DNA of 64,000 nt from Rhizomys pruinosus (taxonomy: Eukaryota; Chordata; Mammalia; Rodentia; Spalacidae): positions 1,944,689 through 2,008,688 of the forward strand of contig VZQC01006589.1 of assembly GCA_009823505.1 (NCBI GenBank), read 5' to 3'. Both the position numbers and the translations under genes were made by a program. Shown piece after piece: positions 58,832-64,000 of this stretch (position 1 is the stretch's first letter; each line of letters begins with the position of its first letter). The notes below the pieces were generated by a model. It searched no databases, was not told where the DNA came from, and was given only the letters and a program-made list of their open reading frames with translations.

Positions 58832-59416
58832 TGTGGTTGTTTGAATGAGAATGTCCCTCCATAGGCTCCAAGTATTTGAACATTTGGTCCCCAGTTGGGT
58901 GGCTCTGTTTTGAGAGGTCTTAGAAGGTGGAGACTTGCTGGAGGAAACAGGTCACTAGGAGATGGCTTAGAGAGTTCTTAAGCTTTGCTGGATTTCTATT
59001 CCCTCTCTGTGGGAAAGCTTAGTTAGATGGGTGGATTCTAAGCCAATGGTACCTCCTTGGTCACACCTATGGGGTGGGGTGTAGTGACAAATTGAGTCAT
59101 GATGGATATTTAAAGCGGACATGTTGGAATAAACTCTCTACGTTCGAACCTCCACTTGCCTACACGTGGTTTGCTTTCCTGCGCAGTCTTCCCACATGGG
59201 TAGTCCTAGGATTAAGTGGGCCCCACCACAAATCCTGGCGGCCACCCCACACCTCTCTGCTTCCTATGCCTGCTTGAAGATGTGAGCCTCTGCTTTCTGC
59301 TCCTACCATATCCTGCCTGACTCTAATTCCCATGAATCATAAACTCAAATAAACTCTTCATTTTATAAGTTCCCTCAGTCAGAATGTTTTATCACAGTGA
59401 CAGAAAAGTAACAATA
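58832..59416 (+). mobile_element. MaLR solo LTR split by an ERV LTR
   Basis: 58832-59007 (TGTGGTTGTTTGAATGAGAA) joins 59258-59416 (TGCTTCCTATGCCTGCTTGA to ACAATA). Removing the middle gives an LTR of about 335 bp of the same general type as that at 24029, but older. Confidence 0.8.
59008..59251 (+). mobile_element. ERV2-like solo LTR, related to the 17269 element
   Basis: TGTGGGAAAGCTTAGTTAG at the start, AGCCAATGGTACCTCCTTGG, GGAATAAACTCTC and GGGCCCCACCACA align with the LTRs at 17269 and 31195. Flanked by a perfect 6-bp duplication CCTCTC (59002-59007 and 59252-59257). The last 21 bases (AATCCTGGCGGCCACCCCACA) extend beyond the end seen in the other two LTRs. Confidence 0.82.
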
Positions 59417-59499
59417 GAGGTGACTTGAACAAAAAAGATAGGCTCAACCAACAAACTAGTTTCAGGTGTGCAAATCCCAAGGCAGAAATAAAAACAACA

Positions 59500-59575
59500 C
59501 ACACACAAATACATACACACACCACCACCACCACCACCACTACTACCACCACTACCACGAAAACACCAAAAAAAA
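59500..59575 (+). repeat. (CA)n/(CCA)n microsatellite
   Basis: CA-rich run, then about six CCA units and variants, ending in A12. Gives a Gly-rich minus-strand frame that is not a gene. Confidence 0.93.
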
Positions 59576-59649
59576 AAAATAGTAAAGGCTCCTAATTTAA
59601 ATGGCCTGGAAAAACTTCCAGACAAAGCATTCAAAAGAATTATTATAGT

Positions 59650-60400
59650 TATGGTCATACTACCCAAAGACAACAAAGACAAAGAGAGGAATGAAATAAG
59701 GAAGTTAATGCAAATAATGCAAGCAGAGCTCAAAGTTCTGAAGCAAAACCAAACTGAAATGATGATGAGGATAAAAACCTCAATAAGTCAAATCCTCAAA
59801 GAAAAAGTAGAAAGCCTCACTAACAGAATGGATCCTGTTGAGGACAAAGAATCAAGAATGGAAGACAAAATAGAAAAATTGAATCACTCAGTAAGTATCA
59901 ATGAGAAATTTTTTTAAAAATATATGAAAGGAAAAGGGGAGAGTTAGAGAATACTATGAAAAAGACCTAACTTTTGAATTTGGGGAATGGAAGAATAACA
60001 TAGCCAAAGCATAGAAAACATCTTCAATAAATCTTAGAAGAAAATTTCCCAAACACAGAATAGATAACAATCTAGGTACAGCAGGCCTATAGAACAACAC
60101 GCAGGACCAATAAAGAAATTCTCCTGACACATTATAGTTAAAACATTAAAAATACAGAATAAAGAAAGTATTGAAAGCTGCAAGAAAGAAACATCAAGTC
60201 ACAAAGGAAGAGCCATTAGAATAACACCTGATTATTTGACACAAACCTTTAAAGCCAGAAGGGCCTGAAAAGACATAATTCAAGTCTTGAAAGAGCACAA
60301 GTGTCAACCTAAGACTACTATACCCAGAAAAACTATCCATTGAAATTGAAAGAGAAACAACTTTTCATGATAAAAATAAATGAAGGGAATTTATGAATGC
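59650..60400 (+). pseudogene. L1 copy 5 ORF1, broken
   Basis: An 88-codon stretch at 59651-59917 encodes the coiled-coil region (LTNRMDPVEDKESRMEDKIE). Beyond 59917 the RRM and C-terminal parts are recognisable only in pieces, with many stops (AAAGCCAGAAGGGCCTGAAA near 60251 and CTACTATACCCAGAAAAACT near 60316, the conserved ORF1 3' region). Confidence 0.75.
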
Positions 60401-60905
60401 TAAAGTAGCTCTATAGAGGATACTAGAAGGAATAAGTATAAGCAGAAGGATAAAAGTACTCAAGAAATCAAAGGGAAAAAATAAACCATTCAAGGACAGA
60501 CAATCAAAAGAGATATGAGAAAACATCACAAAATCAATGAAATGACAATAATTAATACACATCCTTAAATAATAATTCTGAATATTAATGGCTTCAATTC
60601 CCCAAGAAAGAGACACAGACTAAAAGACTGATTAGAAAACAAGATCTTTTTGCTGCCTCCAATGAACATATCTCAATCCAACAATAGACACTACCTTACA
60701 ATAAAAGGATGAAGAAAAGATATTCCAAGTAAATAGAACTAAGAAACAACTAAGTGTAGAAAGTCTAATACTTGACAAAACAGATTTCAAACAAAAACTA
60801 ATCAAAGGAAGTAAGGAAAAGTCCAAAAAGAGGATATTACAGGCCTAAACATAAACACAACAAACACAGAGGAACCAAATTTCATTTTAAAAATACTGTT
60901 AGATC

Positions 60906-61017
60906 AGGAGGCAGAGGCAGGCAGATTTCTGTGAGTTCAAGGCCAGCCTGGTCTACAGAGTGAGCTCCAGGCCAGCTGGGACTAAAGGGAGACCCTGTCT
61001 CAAAAAAGACAAAAAAA
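60906..61017 (+). mobile_element. B1 SINE, 5'-truncated
   Basis: Starts at AGGAGGCAGAGGCAGGCAGA, about 45 bases into B1. Imperfect duplications AAATACTGTTAGATC (60891-60905) and AATATTATTAGATC (near 61017-61030) show that it inserted in truncated form. Confidence 0.9.
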
Positions 61018-61571
61018 ATATTATTAGATCTAAAATCACAGATAAATCACAACACAATGATAGTGAGTGACTACCATATCTCACTGTCACCAATAGACAG
61101 GTCATCAGGGGAAAAAATTAATCTCAGACTCAGACTCTAGAGTTAAATAACACCATAAAATAAATGGATCTAACAGGTATCAATCTACCATTCCACTCAG
61201 ACACTTAAAGAATACACATTCTTCTCAGAAGCCCCTGGAACTCTCTCCAAAATTGACCACATATTAGGGCAAGAAGCAAGTCTCAACAAATATTGGAAAA
61301 CTGAAATAGCATCCTGCATCCTATCTGACTACAAAGGCATAAAGCTGGATATCAACAGCAACAATAGCTACAGGAAGTACAAAAACTCATGGAAACTAAA
61401 CAACATACCATTAAATGAAAATTAAGTCAAGGGAGAAATAAAGAAGGAAACTTAAAAATTTCTAGGACTGAATGAAAATGAAAACACAACATAACAAAAA
61501 AAACCTATGGGATGAAATGAAGGCATCTCTAAGAGAAAATCATAGCCAAATGTTTACATTTAGAAAACTAG

Positions 61572-61718
61572 AGAGATAGCTGAGGGTGGTGGCTCATACC
61601 TTTATTCCCAGGAGAGTTAGAGGTAGGCAGAATTCTTTGAGATCAAGGCCAGCCTGAGTTACACAGCAAGTTCTATGCCAGCTGGAGCTACAGAGAGACT
61701 TGTCTCAAAAACTAAACA
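61572..61718 (+). mobile_element. B1 SINE, old full-length
   Basis: TGAGGGTGGTGGCTCATACC through GAGAGACTTGTCTCAAAAAC. Diverged. Confidence 0.88.
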
Positions 61719-61808
61719 AAAATACCCGGAGAGATCTTAACAACTTAATGATGCACCTGAAGGCCTTGGAAAAGCAAGAACAAACAATACCCAAAAAAGG
61801 GTACATGA

Positions 61809-62078
61809 TGGGGCTGGAGAGATAGCCTAGCGGTTAAGAGCGCTGACTGCTCTTGCAGACGACCTGGGTTCGATCCCCAGCACCCACATGGTGGCTGAGA
61901 ATTGTCTGTAACTCCAATTCCAGGAGAACTCCAGTTTCAGGGGAATCCGACACCCTCTTCTGACCTCCGCGGCATTGCATGACATGGGTGAACAAACCTA
62001 CATGCAGACAGTACATTCATACACATAGAAAATAAATAAGTAAATAAATAAATAAATAAATTATAAAAAAAGATTATT
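61809..62078 (+). mobile_element. B2-type SINE, first half of a B2-B1 pair
   Basis: Complete B2 of the doublet subfamily with (AAAT)n tail at 62030-62060. Its 5' flank AAAAAAGGGTACATGA (61793-61808) is matched only after the following B1. Confidence 0.94.
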
Positions 62079-62089
62079 TTAAAAAAAAA

Positions 62090-62200
62090 GAGGCAGGTGG
62101 ATCTTTGTGAGTTCAAGGCCAGCCTGGTCTACAGAGTGTGTTCCAGGACAGCTGGGGCTACAGAGAGACCCTGTCTCGAAAAAGACCAAAAAAAGAAAAA
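62090..62200 (+). mobile_element. B1 SINE, 5'-truncated, second half of a B2-B1 pair
   Basis: Starts at GAGGCAGGTGGATCTTTGTG, lacking about 45 bases of B1, and ends with GAAAAAGACC and A-rich sequence. The downstream flank AAAAAAGAGTACATGA (62204-62219) pairs with the flank upstream of the B2. Confidence 0.92.
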
Positions 62201-62470
62201 AAAAAAAAAGAGTACATGAAATAGATGATCAAAATCCAGGCAGAAATTAATAAACTAAATGGAAAAACAATTCAAAAAATCAAAGAAATTAAGAGTTAAT
62301 ACTTTGAAAAGATTAACAAGATTGACATTGAGCTAGCTTAGCCAAAAGAAAGAAAGAAAGATAAGATCAGAGATGAAAAGGGAAACATTACAATAGACAA
62401 TGAGGAAATTCAGAGGAACATAATGGTACAGTTTCAGAAAAACCTATATTCCACTAAACTGGAAAGTCAA

Positions 62471-64000
62471 AATGAATCTCTAAATATATAAGGCCTATCA
62501 AGAGAGGGGGAAGGGGCAGTAATGGGAAGGAAGGAGAAAGAATAGAGATGACTGGATATTGGGGTGGCTAGGGAACTAGAGAGTAATGTGATATCCCTGA
62601 GACCCCATGAAAAATGCACATACACTGCATGAACATTAGTGCACGGGTATATGTGGGGGCTGTATGGCAAGAAGCACAGTGCCAGAAAGAAGACACCTCC
62701 CTTTGAGTGGTTGGTGAGAGTGATCCAAGAGACTCTCAGAATACCACAGACTATTGTCAAAGCTCTTGAAGATCTCCCCAGAACTAGAAAACAAGACCCT
62801 ACTGCTCAAGACAGGACATACTTTAGAAACAGGATTTGGAGTAATGGAGTAGGAACTGACCTGGAAGCCTTCCACCTGAAGTTTAGCTCTCATAATGCTA
62901 AATAAAATGCACACTGCTAAAGGAGAAAATCAATCAATGGTCCAACCCATTCCTAAAGCCTAATAAAAACAATATTCTGCACAGCAAACTACCTCTGTTG
63001 GTACAGTAGTTTGTACTGTTATATGAGGGGCTATTCAACAGCTAATTGGACTTAAAACCCTCTCAATGGGAATTAACTCATGGGTGGCACTGTAAACTCA
63101 GGTAAATGCACATGGCTGAAGAGGACACAGATCCTACAGAAAAATCTATTTCTGTCACATTTCTTGACAAATGTAATTTCTTACCATATGCCCATATGGT
63201 GGCTAACACCAATCAGTAAGTAGAATTCCAGGGAATCTAATACCCTCTTTGCAGCATCCACGTCCGCGTTTGCCACACCAACTCCAGTGTCACTTGTGTA
63301 AAGTAATATGAGAAATCATATTTATAAACAGGCGGGGGAATAATGTCCCAAGGGGCTGGACCCCCTGGAGGTCCCTGGCAGAATACCCAGCTAAGATCAC
63401 CCCGAGATTGAGAAGTTTTTCTAGGATATTACGTTTTTTTGGTGTTGGACTTAGCATAACACTGAACACATAAAGATCTTTTCTTAAAGCCAGCTTATAA
63501 ATACAAAATAAACCTTTTAAATGTGTCAAGAACTGGCAATTAAAATGCCTCTCTTGGGCACAGGGCTTTTTCCTGGCAGTAAGAATTTTTTGCAGATCCA
63601 AAGTAAAAAACAGACCTTTTTCCTTAACAAACAATGTAATGTAGGCTGTTAGTGTATATGACAAGGTTAAAACTTGCTTTAGATCAAGAAAACAAAATAA
63701 TTGCATGACAATAATGTTCTTGCCTTACATGAATGTCCTTAAAGAAAACAGATTCCAGTGGTAAAAATGTATGATGAAAAAACATCTCTTCATTAAGGTT
63801 AAAACAAAAATTCCCCTTAAACCAAAAAATAAAAGAATTTCTTTTTCCTCTGGTCCCAGACAAAGAGGTAGATAAGACATTCCTCTTGTTAAAGCCTGGA
63901 TTTTAACACTCCCCAGTAAAGCAAGCCAGAGACTAAGTCTCCTTACACCAGCCACTTATCTGACAAAAAACAAAGCTGTTAGCTGGAGCAAACAGTGGGA
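62471..64000. other. No recognisable feature
   Basis: 1.5 kb without SINEs or L1 blocks that I can name. 62640-63130 has a low-key repeat-like character (polyadenylation-like and CA-rich words) and 63300-63960 carries a 138-codon minus-strand frame (63706-63290) with no recognisable domain. It could be an unassigned rodent LTR or unique DNA. Confidence 0.4.

Larger units (their letters stand above)
58130..62470 (+). mobile_element. Old L1 (L1 copy 5), 3'-incomplete
   Basis: Plus-strand order: repeat-bearing 5' UTR-like sequence (58150-58830), ORF1 (59650-60400) and the endonuclease half of ORF2 (about 60580-62470). The element stops near 62470, before the reverse transcriptase catalytic region. 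More decayed than copies 1-3. Inserted elements: a MaLR LTR with a nested ERV LTR (58832-59416), three B1s and a B2. Confidence 0.72.
60580..62470 (+). pseudogene. L1 copy 5 ORF2, endonuclease part, broken
   Basis: Recognisable from ATTAATGGCTTCAATTCCCC (60586), through ACATTCTTCTCAGAAGCCCC (61215) and ATTGACCACATATTAGGGCA (61253), to CTATATTCCACTAAACTGGA (62444). Interrupted by B1s at 60906, 61572 and 62090 and by a B2 at 61809. No open frame of note. Confidence 0.8.

Noticed and set aside
59392..59733. 113-codon minus-strand frame with a Gly-rich stretch
   Set aside because: Arises from the (CCA)n microsatellite and L1 ORF1 reverse strand.
6104..62078. tRNA genes suggested by A and B box sequences
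   Set aside because: All are heads of B2 or ID SINEs, followed by SINE bodies and A-rich tails, usually with target site duplications.
63290..63706. 138-codon minus-strand frame
   Set aside because: No recognisable domain, ordinary composition for chance frames in AT-rich DNA, and no splice or promoter context that I can support.

Overview
This window looks like an intergenic or intronic stretch of a muroid (mouse-like) rodent nuclear genome. The evidence is the repeat content: B1 (7SL-derived) and ID SINEs, a very abundant B2-type tRNA-derived SINE, an MT-type MaLR retrotransposon, Lx-like LINE-1 tails, and several L1 elements with tandem 5' UTR monomers. The species cannot be fixed from sequence alone. 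The B2 copies carry a cricetid/spalacid/gerbil-like tail rather than the modern mouse B2 tail, so it is probably not house mouse or rat. I see no host gene, exon with conserved coding potential, tRNA gene, rRNA gene or CRISPR array. Nearly every open frame of note is a broken L1 ORF1/ORF2 piece, a microsatellite translation, or the opposite strand of one of these.

Layout. 1-1376 holds little beyond ID and B1 fragments. 1377-7254 is a full-length but dead L1 on the plus strand (5' UTR, ORF1, ORF2, A-rich tail, 15-bp target site duplication). 7571-10565 is an ancient eutherian L1 3' end broken by younger SINEs and a Tigger fossil. 11697-15175 is a set of 5'-truncated L1 3' UTR pieces and SINEs. 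16633-35036 is one truncated minus-strand L1 that was repeatedly invaded. It is split by a B1, the B1 is split by a complete ERV2-like LTR element, the ERV's 5' LTR is split by a second L1 (17421-23736), and that L1 carries a B2 whose A-tail carries a B1. A complete MT-type MaLR (24029-26167) sits in the ERV interior. The joins are supported by matching target site duplications or by continuity of the host element.

35437-41760 is mostly unannotatable sequence with B1 clusters, an inverted B1 pair next to an AT palindrome, a Tigger/MER2-like fossil and a MaLR LTR. 41761-45000 is repeated at 45290-48860 as a near-identical but indel-riddled copy. The erratic sequence continues to about 56990: a 33-bp minisatellite, a scrambled B2, scrambled L1 3' UTRs and a scrambled L1. 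This pattern is best explained by unpolished long-read gap filling or haplotype duplication in the assembly, so features there should not be read as biology without checking.

57000-62470 returns to clean sequence. It holds an old plus-strand L1 (5' UTR-like repeats, ORF1, first half of ORF2) interrupted by a MaLR solo LTR, which is itself interrupted by an ERV2-like LTR, and by several SINEs including a fused B2-B1 pair. 62475-64000 contains nothing I can name. The elements do not cooperate as a pathway. The common theme is L1-driven copying: L1 ORF2 supplies the reverse transcriptase for its own copies and for B1, B2 and ID, whereas the LTR elements used retroviral-type machinery.
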